A stretch of DNA of 64,000 bases from Polaribacter sp. Hel1_85 (lineage in GTDB: Bacteria > Bacteroidota > Bacteroidia > Flavobacteriales > Flavobacteriaceae): positions 558,001 through 622,000 of the forward strand of contig NZ_JPDS01000003.1 of assembly GCF_000766795.1 (NCBI RefSeq), written 5' to 3'. Shown here piece by piece: positions 9,804 through 19,202 of this stretch. Position 1 is the first letter of the stretch; each line of letters opens with the position of its first letter. A model generated the notes under the pieces. The model did no database searches. It was not told where the DNA came from and was given only the letters and a program-made list of their open reading frames with translations. Position numbers and translations under genes: made by a program.

Positions 9804-12098
9804 ATGAAAAGTTATATTACACTTATAATTTTATTGATAACCACTACTTTAAATAGCCAAACAATAAAAGGAAAAATAACTACAACAAAAGGAGAAGTAT
9901 TACCATTTGCAACGGTATTGATTAAAGGAACACAAATAGGAACAACTACTGATGAAAATGGATTTTATAAATTAAAGAGTAGTAAAAATAAAATTGTTTT
10001 AGTAGCATCATTTACTGGTTTTGTTACAGAAAGAAGAATAATTACTTTAAACTCATCAGAAGAAAACATCATCAATTTTGAGTTAACAGAACATTCTGAA
10101 ATGTTAGATCAAATTACTGTAACAGGAACAAGAACTGATAAAAGAAGAACTAATAGCCCTGTAATTGTAAATGTAATTAATAGCGCTACTCTAAACAATG
10201 TACAAGCGTGTAATTTATCTGAAGGATTAAAATTTCAGACAGGTTTACGTGTTGAAACCGATTGCCAAACCTGTAATTATACACAATTAAGAATGAATGG
10301 TTTAGCAGGTGGATATTCTCAAATATTAATTAATGGTCGCCCAATATTTAGCCCGCTAACTGGGTTGTATGGTTTAGAACAGATACCTACAAACATGATT
10401 GACAGAATTGAAGTTGTTCGTGGTGGTGGCTCTGCTTTATATGGCTCTAGTGCTATTGGTGGAACTGTAAATGTAATTACTAAAATACCTAAAAGAAACA
10501 ATTATTCCATTGGATATACTTATCAAAACATAAATGGAACTGCTGATAATATTATTACTGGAAATGCCACTGTAGTAAATGAAAATAGAAATGCAGGAGC
10601 ATCTTTTTTTATCAACAATAGAACAAGAGGTTTGTATGATGCAAATGGAGATAATTTTTCTGAATTACCAGAATTAAAAAATAATTCTTTTGGTACAAAT
10701 ATTTTCTTTTTACCAACGGATGATCAAAAATTGGAAATTAATTTTAGTAAAATGAATGAATACAGATATGGTGGAGAAATGGTAAATACAGCTCCTCATT
10801 TTGCCTTGCAATCTGAAGAAAGAACACATGATGTATATGTTGGTAATATAGATTATCAAATTAACTTTAATGATGATAAAAGCTCAATAATCACTTATTT
10901 TGCTACTCAATATACAGGTAGAGATCATTATACTGGAATTCGTCCAGATATTGGCACTCAAGAAGATACAAGTCATTTAACAAATCCTCCTTATGGAAAT
11001 TCTGAAACAACAACTTACCAAGGTGGTGTTCAATACAATCATAAATTTGATGAATTTTTAAAAGGAAACAACGTATTTACAATCGGAACTGAATTTGTAC
11101 AGGATGATGTTTTTGATGAAATTCCTACTTATAATTATGAAGTAGATCAATTAACAAAAAACTACGGGTTCTTTTTTCAGAGTGATTGGGAAATCACAGA
11201 AAAAATAAATTTATTAACAGGAATTCGATTAGATAAACATAATTTAGTTAACAAAGTAATTGCAAGTCCAAGGATTTCTTTTTTAGCAAAACCTTTTGAA
11301 AACGGTCAAATTAGAGCAACTTATGGTACAGGTTTTAGAGCTCCACAAGCTTTTGACACCGATTTACATCTTGCTTTTGCTGGTGGAGGAATATCCAGAA
11401 TATCTTTAGCAGACAATTTAAAAGAAGAAAGATCTAAAAGTTATAATGTTTCTTTTAATTTTGATAAACCTACAGAACATTATATCTATGGTTTTACAAT
11501 TGAAAGCTTTTACACAAAGCTAAATGATGCTTTTACACAAGTAAATATTGGAAGTGATTCTTTTGGTGAGTTATTTGAAAAACAAAACGGAGATGGAGCA
11601 ACAGTAAAAGGTATTACATTGGAAACTCGTTTAAATTATGATGGAATTTTTCAAATAGATGCAGGTTTTACATTTCAATCTAGTGAATTTGATGTTGCTG
11701 TAGAAAATTCTGATGTTTTAGCCTCAAAAAAAGAATTTTTAAGAACACCTAATAATTATGGGTATGCAACTTTAACTTATACACCAAATCAAAAATTTAA
11801 AACATCTGTAAACCTGGTTTATACAGGTAAAATGGATATTCTTCACTTAGCTTCTCCACAAAATTTAATTACAGATGAATATTTCACGTCACCAACTTTT
11901 ACAGAAATAGGTTTTAAATCTAGTTATACTTTTACTATTGAAAAATTAAAGACCAACATTGAAATATTTGCTGGAGCGAAGAACCTTTTTGATGCATATC
12001 AAACTAGTTTCGATATTGGTAAAGAAAGAGATAGTAATTTTATTTATGGCCCTGCAACACCCAGAACAGTATTTGTTGGTTTAAAATTTGGTAATTAA
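9804..12098 (+). CDS. TonB-dependent outer-membrane receptor, probably metal-linked
   Basis: Outer-membrane receptor for energy-dependent uptake (764 residues). A signal peptide ends near TTLNSQ. A carboxypeptidase-D regulatory-like domain follows (about 20-105), then the TonB box region ITVTGTRTDKRR. The plug (about 115-225) contains DCQTCNYTQLRMNGL with a CxxC, then VVRGGGSALYGSSAIGGTVNVIT. A 22-strand type barrel ends in FVGLKFGN. The CQTCNYTQ plug type is recurrent in Bacteroidota receptors. Divergence from a DtxR-type repressor and ZIP transporter suggests an iron or manganese ligand. A shared operator (9735-9756) predicts repression when metal is plentiful. The exact ligand is unknown. 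Confidence 0.92.
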   Translation: MKSYITLIILLITTTLNSQTIKGKITTTKGEVLPFATVLIKGTQIGTTTDENGFYKLKSSKNKIVLVASFTGFVTERRIITLNSSEENIINFELTEHSEMLDQITVTGTRTDKRRTNSPVIVNVINSATLNNVQACNLSEGLKFQTGLRVETDCQTCNYTQLRMNGLAGGYSQILINGRPIFSPLTGLYGLEQIPTNMIDRIEVVRGGGSALYGSSAIGGTVNVITKIPKRNNYSIGYTYQNINGTADNIITGNATVVNENRNAGASFFINNRTRGLYDANGDNFSELPELKNNSFGTNIFFLPTDDQKLEINFSKMNEYRYGGEMVNTAPHFALQSEERTHDVYVGNIDYQINFNDDKSSIITYFATQYTGRDHYTGIRPDIGTQEDTSHLTNPPYGNSETTTYQGGVQYNHKFDEFLKGNNVFTIGTEFVQDDVFDEIPTYNYEVDQLTKNYGFFFQSDWEITEKINLLTGIRLDKHNLVNKVIASPRISFLAKPFENGQIRATYGTGFRAPQAFDTDLHLAFAGGGISRISLADNLKEERSKSYNVSFNFDKPTEHYIYGFTIESFYTKLNDAFTQVNIGSDSFGELFEKQNGDGATVKGITLETRLNYDGIFQIDAGFTFQSSEFDVAVENSDVLASKKEFLRTPNNYGYATLTYTPNQKFKTSVNLVYTGKMDILHLASPQNLITDEYFTSPTFTEIGFKSSYTFTIEKLKTNIEIFAGAKNLFDAYQTSFDIGKERDSNFIYGPATPRTVFVGLKFGN

Positions 12099-12126
12099 TT
12101 ATTTATCTTCACAAGAAAAGGAAAAA

Positions 12127-12675
12127 CTAATGTTTACTACTCCAAAGCCTTGGGTTTAAAGAACGTTTTCCAAAACTATAAACCAATCCTATTGAAGTCA
12201 TAAAATGAGGTTTTTGGCTTGAAAATTTATCTTCAGAAAACTTATACATCATCTGAAGGTTTAATCCGTATTTATCAGAAAACCAAAAAGTATTACCAGC
12301 TCCAAAGTTGGCTGTTGGTGTTAAAACTGCTGCTTTAATAAAACTCCCACCAATAAAAACATATGGTACAACATTGTTTTGAGAAGTTCCAAAATCATAA
12401 CGTACCAAACCATCAAAGGTTGTATATTTTTGAGTATCACCAATAGCTGTTGAAAAAGAACCAACAAAAGTTATATTATAAAACATATACTTTGCTAAAG
12501 AAATTCTAGGTGACTGATTAATAAAGCTTCCACCAATAGTTTTTCCATCTGCATCAGAATATTTAACAGAGGCTAAATCTAAACCAAAAGTCCATTTATT
12601 ATCTTCATTCTGACTAAAAATTGACATAGTCATTAACAAAAAAACTACAGTAATGTAATTATATTTATTTTTCAT
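12127..12675 (-). CDS. Small OmpA-like beta-barrel protein without OmpA domain
   Basis: Predicted outer-membrane barrel of about 182 residues with signal peptide MKNKYNYITVVFLLMTMSIFSQ. The mature part resembles the N-terminal barrel of the OmpA-type protein at 2277-3632: the pattern xNxWxxGxxL, ISLAKYM, VRYDF, VPYVFIGGSF, FGAGNTFWFSDKYGLNLQ and MTSIGLVYSFG lines up with [46 protein letters not shown] and [11 protein letters not shown]. It has no calcium repeats and no peptidoglycan-binding domain, so it looks like a barrel-only paralogue. ATG at 12675 or 12681 could start it. It is convergent with the TonB receptor, 28 bp away. Function unknown. Confidence 0.8.
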   Translation of the reverse strand: MKNKYNYITVVFLLMTMSIFSQNEDNKWTFGLDLASVKYSDADGKTIGGSFINQSPRISLAKYMFYNITFVGSFSTAIGDTQKYTTFDGLVRYDFGTSQNNVVPYVFIGGSFIKAAVLTPTANFGAGNTFWFSDKYGLNLQMMYKFSEDKFSSQKPHFMTSIGLVYSFGKRSLNPRLWSSKH

Positions 12676-12781
12676 TTGCATTAAGGGGATTTATTTAACA
12701 GAAAATAAACTGTTTAAAGACAAATATATTGTATTCTACAAGAAAACAAAATAGTTATATACTTTTTTAAATGTTAAGATT

Positions 12782-12789
12782 TACATTTG
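12782..12789 (+). promoter_or_regulatory. mfd promoter -7 box
   Basis: TACATTTG matches TAnnTTTG exactly and lies 17 nt before the TTG start of mfd, implying a very short leader. Confidence 0.55.
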
Positions 12790-12806
12790 CATAAAATATT
12801 ATTAAG

Positions 12807-15800
12807 TTGAGCAAGCAGAACATCGTTAATCAATATCAAAAATCTGTGAATATTTCGCAGATAATTACACAGCTTCAACAAGACAAAAACCATTTTCAAA
12901 TATCGAATTTGGTTGGATCTTCGTTGTCTTTTGTTATTTCTGAAACTTTTAAAAAAGCTGACAAACCTTTTCTTTTAATTTTTAATGACAAAGAAGAAGC
13001 CGCTTATTACTTAAATGATTTAGAACAATTATTAGGCGAAAAAAACGTGCTTTTTTATCCTGGATCTTACAGAAGACCTTATCAAATAGAAGAAACAGAC
13101 AATGCTAATGTTTTATTACGTTCTGAAGTTTTAAATAGAATAAACTCACGTAAAAAACCAGCTGTAATTGTCACGTATCCAACTGCTTTATTTGAAAAAG
13201 TTGTCACTAAAAAGGAATTAGAAAAAAGTACCTTAAAAGTAAATGTTGGTGAAGATTTATCATTAGATTTTGTAAATGAAGTTTTATTCGAATACAAATT
13301 TAAACGTGTAGATTTTGTTACAGAACCTGGAGATTTTTCTGTAAGAGGTGGAATTATAGATGTATTTTCTTTTTCTAATGATGAACCTTATAGAATAGAA
13401 TTTTTTGGTGATGAAATAGATAGCATTAGAACTTTTGATGTAGAAACGCAACTATCTAAAGAGAAACTGAAAAAAGTTTCTATAATGCCAAATGTAGAAA
13501 ACAAAACATTAGAAGAAAATAGAGAGAGTTTCTTAAAGTACATTTCTTCTAAAACAATCATTTTTGCAAAAAACATAGATTTATTAGTTGGTAATCTTGA
13601 TAGATTCTTTTCAAAAGCAGAAGAAGCATTCTTAGATTTATCAAAAGAAATAAATCACTCAAAACCATCAGAATTATTTTGTGATGGAACTTTTATAAAA
13701 AATCAACTACAAGAATTTACACTAGTTAATTTCGGAACACAAAAACTAGAAATTCCACAAATTGAATTCAACACAATTGCACAACCTTCGTTTAATAAAC
13801 AATTCAATTTATTAATTGATAACTTAGAAGAATATCACAAAGGAAAATTTACCAATTACATTTTTTGTGCAAATGATCAGCAAGCAAAACGTTTTCATGA
13901 TATTTTTGATGATTCTGATAAAGAAGTACATTATGAAACCGTGGTTTTTCCATTATATAAAGGTTTTGTAGATGTAGACAATAAACTAGTTTGCTATACA
14001 GATCACGAAATTTTTGAACGTTATCATAAATTCAGATTAAAAAATGGATACGCTAAAAAGCAAGCCATTACACTTCAAGAATTAAATAAACTAGAAATTG
14101 GCGATTATGTAACACACATGGATCATGGAATTGGAAAATTTGGTGGTTTACAAAAAATTGATGTTCAAGGCAAAAAACAAGAAGCAATTAAACTTGTTTA
14201 CGGAGAAAGAGACATTTTATATGTTAGTATTCACTCTTTACACAAAATTTCTAAGTTTAATGGAAAAGACGGTAAAGCACCTAAAATATACAAATTAGGT
14301 TCTGGTGCTTGGAAAAAAGTAAAACAAAAAACCAAAGCAAGAGTTAAACATATTGCATTTAATTTAATTCAATTATATGCCAAAAGAAAACTACAAAAAG
14401 GGTTTGCTTTTGGACCTGATACTCATATTCAGCATGAGTTAGAAGGTAGTTTTATGTATGAAGATACTCCAGATCAATTTACAGCGACACAAGATGTAAA
14501 AAATGATATGGAAAAAGAGCAACCCATGGACAGATTGGTTTGTGGTGATGTTGGTTTTGGTAAAACAGAAGTTGCAGTAAGAGCTGCTTTTAAAGCAGTA
14601 GATAATGGCAAACAGGTTGCCATTTTAGTTCCAACTACAATATTAGCATTTCAACATTATAAAACCTTTTCAGAAAGACTAAAAGACTTTCCTATTAAAA
14701 TTGATTATTTAAATAGATTTAGAACTGCAAAACAAAAAACCACAGCAATTGATGGAGTAAATGATGGTTCTGTTGATATTATTATTGGAACTCATCAACT
14801 TACAAATCAAAGAATAAAATTTAAAGATTTAGGTTTATTAATCATTGATGAAGAACAAAAATTTGGTGTTGCTGTAAAAGACAAATTAAAAACTTTAAAA
14901 GAAAATGTAGATACATTAACCTTAACTGCAACTCCAATTCCTAGAACGTTACAATTTAGTTTAATGGCGGCAAGAGATTTATCTGTTATAAAAACGCCAC
15001 CACCAAATAGACATCCAATTGAGAGTAATGTTATTCGTTTTTCTGAAGAAACCATTAGAGATGCAATTTCTTATGAAATTTCTAGAGGTGGACAAGTTTT
15101 CTTTATTCATAATAGAATAGAAAACATCAAAGAAGTTGCTGGTTTATTACAAAGGTTGGTTCCTTCTGCAAAAATAGGAATTGGTCATGGACAAATGGAA
15201 GGTAAAAAACTAGAACAATTAATGCTCGGTTTTATGAGTGGAGATTTTGATGTTTTAGTTTCTACAACTATTGTAGAAAGCGGTTTAGATGTACCAAATG
15301 CAAATACCATTTTTATAAATAATGCCAACAATTTTGGATTGAGTGATTTACACCAAATGCGTGGTAGAGTTGGTCGTTCTAACAAAAAAGCATTCTGTTA
15401 TTTTATAACGCCTCCTTATCATATGATGACAGATGATGCCAGAAAACGTATTGAAGCACTCGTTTTATTTTCTGATTTAGGAAGCGGAATTAATATTGCC
15501 ATGAAAGATTTAGAAATTCGTGGAGCAGGAGATTTATTAGGTGGAGAACAAAGCGGATTTATAAACGACATTGGTTTTGATACCTATCAAAAAATACTAC
15601 AAGAAGCCATTGAAGAATTAAAGGAAAATGAGTTTAAAGAATTGTATCCAACAGACAATTCTAAACCAAAAGAGTTTGTAAAAGAAGTACAGATTGATAC
15701 AGATTTCGAGATTTTATTTCCAGATGATTATATCAATTCTATTACAGAAAGATTGGCTTTATACACCAAATTGGGAGATTTAACCGATGAAAGCGAATTA

Positions 15801-16136
15801 CAAACTTTCGAAACTGAAATTATAGATCGTTTTGGAGAAATACCAACTCAGGTAGAAGATCTCTTAGATTCTGTTCGTATAAAATGGTTGGCAAAAGCAT
15901 TAGGTTTAGAAAAGATTATTCTGAAACAAAAAAGAATGATTGGGTACTTTGTGTCTAACCAACAGAGCGATTTTTATCAAACAGAAGCTTTTACAAGAAT
16001 GCTAAAATACGTGCAACAAAACAGTAAAAGTTGTGTAATGAAAGAGAAAGAAACCAAAAACGGATTGCGTTTATTAATTACTTTTATCAGAATTGATAGC
16101 GTTAAAACTGCTTTAAGTATTTTGCAAAAAGTATAA
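12807..16136 (+). CDS. mfd: Transcription-repair coupling factor
   Basis: Mfd displaces RNA polymerase stalled at DNA lesions and recruits UvrA for nucleotide excision repair. It has 1109 residues, close to the 1148 of E. coli. Order: UvrB-like N-terminal module (DKEEAAYYLNDLEQLL, PGSYRRPYQ, FSVRGGIIDVFSF); RNA polymerase interaction domain (IGDYVTHMDHGIGKFGG, about 430-447); RecG-like translocase with Walker A VCGDVGFGKTEVAVRA (about 579-594), DEEQ box IIDEEQKFG, TATPIPRTLQFS, and motif VI HQMRGRVGRSNKKAFCY; and the C-terminal TRCF domain. The start is TTG at 12807; it gives a normal N-terminus and lies just after a good -7 box. Confidence 0.97.
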   Translation: MSKQNIVNQYQKSVNISQIITQLQQDKNHFQISNLVGSSLSFVISETFKKADKPFLLIFNDKEEAAYYLNDLEQLLGEKNVLFYPGSYRRPYQIEETDNANVLLRSEVLNRINSRKKPAVIVTYPTALFEKVVTKKELEKSTLKVNVGEDLSLDFVNEVLFEYKFKRVDFVTEPGDFSVRGGIIDVFSFSNDEPYRIEFFGDEIDSIRTFDVETQLSKEKLKKVSIMPNVENKTLEENRESFLKYISSKTIIFAKNIDLLVGNLDRFFSKAEEAFLDLSKEINHSKPSELFCDGTFIKNQLQEFTLVNFGTQKLEIPQIEFNTIAQPSFNKQFNLLIDNLEEYHKGKFTNYIFCANDQQAKRFHDIFDDSDKEVHYETVVFPLYKGFVDVDNKLVCYTDHEIFERYHKFRLKNGYAKKQAITLQELNKLEIGDYVTHMDHGIGKFGGLQKIDVQGKKQEAIKLVYGERDILYVSIHSLHKISKFNGKDGKAPKIYKLGSGAWKKVKQKTKARVKHIAFNLIQLYAKRKLQKGFAFGPDTHIQHELEGSFMYEDTPDQFTATQDVKNDMEKEQPMDRLVCGDVGFGKTEVAVRAAFKAVDNGKQVAILVPTTILAFQHYKTFSERLKDFPIKIDYLNRFRTAKQKTTAIDGVNDGSVDIIIGTHQLTNQRIKFKDLGLLIIDEEQKFGVAVKDKLKTLKENVDTLTLTATPIPRTLQFSLMAARDLSVIKTPPPNRHPIESNVIRFSEETIRDAISYEISRGGQVFFIHNRIENIKEVAGLLQRLVPSAKIGIGHGQMEGKKLEQLMLGFMSGDFDVLVSTTIVESGLDVPNANTIFINNANNFGLSDLHQMRGRVGRSNKKAFCYFITPPYHMMTDDARKRIEALVLFSDLGSGINIAMKDLEIRGAGDLLGGEQSGFINDIGFDTYQKILQEAIEELKENEFKELYPTDNSKPKEFVKEVQIDTDFEILFPDDYINSITERLALYTKLGDLTDESELQTFETEIIDRFGEIPTQVEDLLDSVRIKWLAKALGLEKIILKQKRMIGYFVSNQQSDFYQTEAFTRMLKYVQQNSKSCVMKEKETKNGLRLLITFIRIDSVKTALSILQKV

Positions 16137-16144
16137 ATTTATTT

Positions 16145-16250
16145 TTAGAAGCTATTTCCTGCTTTCGCTACTCGCTTTTTTTTGAAAAAACAAAAAAAGA
16201 GCTCAAACAAGTCGCTCAATCAGGGCTAGACTTGTTTGCTAACTATTAGT
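16145..16250. repeat. Structured intergenic element between convergent genes
   Basis: Between mfd and the MutS-like gene. It starts with GAAGCTATTTCCTGCTTTCG, holds a T8/A7 foldback (16176-16198), then a perfect 10-bp stem (16204-16213 with 16229-16238) around the loop GCTCAATCAGGGCTA. From memory, the words GCTATTTCCTGCTTTC and CAATCAGGGCTA recur between genes in many Flavobacteriaceae genomes; I could not check this. It may act as a bidirectional terminator. Confidence 0.6.
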
Positions 16251-16252
16251 CT

Positions 16253-18022
16253 CTAAACAATTTCCATCTTTTTTAACAAGAAAGAAGCATTCATATTTTT
16301 ACAAATTCCGTTTTTTAAAGTATAATCGAAACTCAATTCGTTGTTACTTATTTCTGCATCAAAAAAGTAGTTTTTAATATCTTTAAATTCGTTTTCTAAC
16401 TCACACAAACTCACATCATGAGTGGCAATGATTCCTGTAGATTTCGATTTTGTAAGTTTTTCTACAAACTTTTTTGAACCAATCGCCTTGTCTTTACTAT
16501 TGGTTCCTTTTAAAATTTCATCTAAAATGATAAAATAATCTGTGGTTTTAATTTGGTCTACAATAAATTTTAAACGCTTTAATTCAGAATAAAAATACGA
16601 TTCATCTTCGGTTAAAGAATCTGTAGTTCTCATACTTGTAATCAGTTTTATTGGCGCATAATTAAAGTTTTCTGCACAAACAGGCAAACCACAATTCGCC
16701 ATAACAATAGAGAGAGAAATAGTTCTTAAAAAAGTACTTTTACCAGCCATATTTGCTCCTGTAACAATAAAAAACTCTTCTTTATTTATTAAAAAATCAT
16801 TGTCAATTCTTTTGGAAGCATCTAATAATGGATGTCCTAAATTGGTAGCTTTTATAACTTCTTTTTCTGTTGTAATTGTTGGAAAAACAAACTTTGTATG
16901 ATTAAAATGAAAGTTAGCCAACGAATTTTGAGCATCAAAAAAAGCAACCACTTCAAACCATTTATCTACGGTATGTTTGTAATTAGAAATCCACTTTTCT
17001 ACATTTAGAGAAGTCCTAATTTCTGTTAGAAAAAGTCCGTTACCAAAAACAGCAATTACAATATTGTTACGCTGATCAAAAGCATCTAAAACCCTAGAAA
17101 ATTCTTTAAATATTGTTGAAGCTTTTTTAGTTTCTGAATTGATTATTTCTTGTTTACCTTTTAAAATTGTTGATGAGAAAGTTTCGTTTTCAATTTCATT
17201 TAACAATACATGATATTGCTTAAATGTTTCTCTTACTTTATCTGTTTCTGTATATAAATTACTCGTTTTCTTTAAAAACCTACCTGTTATAAATAGACCA
17301 ATAAAAAACCAAATTAATAAATAAGAAAATGATACAATTCCGGATGAAACCAAACCTATTAAAACAACTGAAATTATAGAAAACACTATTTGAATTTTAT
17401 TAAGAAACATAGGTAAAACAGTATCGTAATCTTTTATCCAAGAAACAATTGAGTTTGAAGTATTTTTTGTGGTAACTAAACTAGCTAAAGCAGAAAAATG
17501 TTGTCTCCATTTTACTTTTATTGCCAATTCTTTAATGGTATTTTGTTTTTCAACAATTCCGCCTATAACATTCTCTGTAAACGTATTTGCTAGTATCTTT
17601 TTCCCTTCAGTTGTAACAGTTCTGTTTATGTATTGAAAAAAAGAACCAACACCAAACAAGTCGATATCATTACTATAAAAATGAGTTGGACTTACAAACT
17701 CATCTCCTGCATCTAAATGATGAAATTTTCTATTTAAAACTTCTATTTCTGTTTTATTGATTTTAATTTTTGCGTTTACAATCGCTCTTTTTCTTTGTAA
17801 ATCGACATGTTTTACAACTAAAAAACTAAACAATAAAACGCCTAAAAAAGCAATTATAAAAACATCTGGATATTTACCAAATGTTAGGTAAACTAAGAAA
17901 CAAGTTGTTAAAAAAACAACAAATCTAAACACACTCATGTTTACAGATTTCTTTTTTAAAGAAGCTGCTTCTATTTCTAAATTAGACTTTTGTTGGCTAT
18001 AAAAATCGAAAGGTTTATTCAT
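16253..18022 (-). CDS. Membrane-anchored MutS-like ATPase
   Basis: MutS-family ATPase of 589 residues that lacks the N-terminal mismatch-recognition and connector domains. Two hydrophobic segments near the N-terminus (about 30-70) and two more near 210-250 suggest anchoring in the inner membrane. The C-terminal ATPase has Walker A TGANMAGKSTFLRTISLS (about 417-434), the DESYFYSELKRLK segment, Walker B YFIILDEILKGTNSKDK and the signature histidine region IIATHDVSLCEL. Proteins of this layout are common in Bacteroidota and usually named MutS-related; I know of no established role in mismatch repair. It lies 8 bp downstream of the moeB-like gene and should be co-transcribed with it. Confidence 0.87.
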   Translation of the reverse strand: MNKPFDFYSQQKSNLEIEAASLKKKSVNMSVFRFVVFLTTCFLVYLTFGKYPDVFIIAFLGVLLFSFLVVKHVDLQRKRAIVNAKIKINKTEIEVLNRKFHHLDAGDEFVSPTHFYSNDIDLFGVGSFFQYINRTVTTEGKKILANTFTENVIGGIVEKQNTIKELAIKVKWRQHFSALASLVTTKNTSNSIVSWIKDYDTVLPMFLNKIQIVFSIISVVLIGLVSSGIVSFSYLLIWFFIGLFITGRFLKKTSNLYTETDKVRETFKQYHVLLNEIENETFSSTILKGKQEIINSETKKASTIFKEFSRVLDAFDQRNNIVIAVFGNGLFLTEIRTSLNVEKWISNYKHTVDKWFEVVAFFDAQNSLANFHFNHTKFVFPTITTEKEVIKATNLGHPLLDASKRIDNDFLINKEEFFIVTGANMAGKSTFLRTISLSIVMANCGLPVCAENFNYAPIKLITSMRTTDSLTEDESYFYSELKRLKFIVDQIKTTDYFIILDEILKGTNSKDKAIGSKKFVEKLTKSKSTGIIATHDVSLCELENEFKDIKNYFFDAEISNNELSFDYTLKNGICKNMNASFLLKKMEIV

Positions 18023-18030
18023 TTAAAATT

Positions 18031-19125
18031 CTAATTATTATAACTAGATATTCCACCAGTTAAGTTTAAAACATTTAATGTAGGGTATTTCTCTTTCAAC
18101 ATTTTTGTTGCCTTAAAACTATTAAAGCCTCTTTGACAAACCATAATATAAGTTTTATCAAAATCGATTTCAATTTTTTCTACATCAAATTCTTGAATAG
18201 GAATTGTTTGATGAACAGTAAAAGGCAATTTTAGATTTGGTAAAACTGCAATCAACTCTAAACTTCTAGACTGTGATTGAAGTGACAATTGTTCTTTTAA
18301 TTCTTTTGATGAAATTTGCCAATCAGAATTTTGAGTAGCACATGCAATATCAAAATAGGTTTGTATTTTAAATAATTTAGCTATCTGTTCTTTTAAAACT
18401 GTTGGTTTTAGCTTCATTTTAAATTGCGTATTTTGAAGTGAATTGTAAATCAGCAACTCGTTTATTAAAGGTTTTCCTGTTTCTGTAATCAATTTTAAAA
18501 CTTCATTTACTTGTTGAGTTGCAATTAAACTTACAATAGAATTTAAGGTTCCTGCTTCTTCACAATTAGGAATATCTGTTGCCATTTTTGGAAAAGCATC
18601 TCTTAAATTTGATGAATAACTTCCGTCTTTTTGTAAAACATTAAAACTAGCTACATAACCATCAAACTTATATAAAGAACCATAAACCAAAGGTTTGTTT
18701 GTTATAACACATGCATCATTTAACAAGTATTTGGTTGGTAAAGAATCTGTGCCATCTACAATAATATCAAAATCTGAAATCTGCTCAAAAACATTTTCTT
18801 TTGTAATTGGTTTATTGGTGAAACTAACTTCTGTAAAAGGCGCTCTCTTTTTTATAAATTCTGATAAAACTGCTGCTTTTGGTTGATCTACATCATCTAA
18901 AGTATAAAAAACTTGTCTGTGTAAGTTGGTAACATCAACTGTATCAAAATCTACCAAATGAATTTTTCCAATTCCACTAGAAGCTAACAAAACAGCAATC
19001 GGACTTCCTAAACCTCCACATCCAACCACTAAAACAGCCGCTTTTTGGAGTTTTTGTTGACCAACTTCACCAATTTCTGATAAAGTTATCTGACGCTTAA
19101 AAAGTTGATTTTTTGTTACATTCAT
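18031..19125 (-). CDS. ThiF/MoeB-type adenylyltransferase fused to rhodanese
   Basis: E1-like enzyme that adenylates the C-terminal glycine of a sulfur-carrier protein (ThiS or MoaD type), with a rhodanese domain to supply sulfur. The ATP-binding motif is VVGCGGLGSPIAVLLASSGIG (in part, about 33-53), then DFDTVDVTNLHRQ. The conserved cysteine region reads PNCEEAGTLNS. The C-terminal rhodanese loop is VCQRGFNSFKA with a cysteine nucleophile. The zinc CxxC pairs usual in MoeB are not visible. I start it at ATG 19125 (MNVTKNQLFKRQ), because the longer frame would read back into the terminator at 19150-19180. No thi or moa genes are adjacent, so thiamine versus molybdopterin is open. Confidence 0.87.
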   Translation of the reverse strand: MNVTKNQLFKRQITLSEIGEVGQQKLQKAAVLVVGCGGLGSPIAVLLASSGIGKIHLVDFDTVDVTNLHRQVFYTLDDVDQPKAAVLSEFIKKRAPFTEVSFTNKPITKENVFEQISDFDIIVDGTDSLPTKYLLNDACVITNKPLVYGSLYKFDGYVASFNVLQKDGSYSSNLRDAFPKMATDIPNCEEAGTLNSIVSLIATQQVNEVLKLITETGKPLINELLIYNSLQNTQFKMKLKPTVLKEQIAKLFKIQTYFDIACATQNSDWQISSKELKEQLSLQSQSRSLELIAVLPNLKLPFTVHQTIPIQEFDVEKIEIDFDKTYIMVCQRGFNSFKATKMLKEKYPTLNVLNLTGGISSYNN

Positions 19126-19149
19126 TGAGCAGACAAGATAGTTAAATAA

Positions 19150-19180
19150 AAAAGTCACTACAATATTTGTAGTGACTTTT
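19150..19180. terminator. Intrinsic terminator after the SemiSWEET gene
   Basis: Perfect 14-bp stem (19150-19163 with 19167-19180), 3-nt loop, T runs on both strands. It lies between the SemiSWEET stop and the moeB-like start and argues for the shorter moeB-like frame. Confidence 0.9.
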
Positions 19181-19202
19181 AATTCTATCTAAAATGTTTT
19201 TT

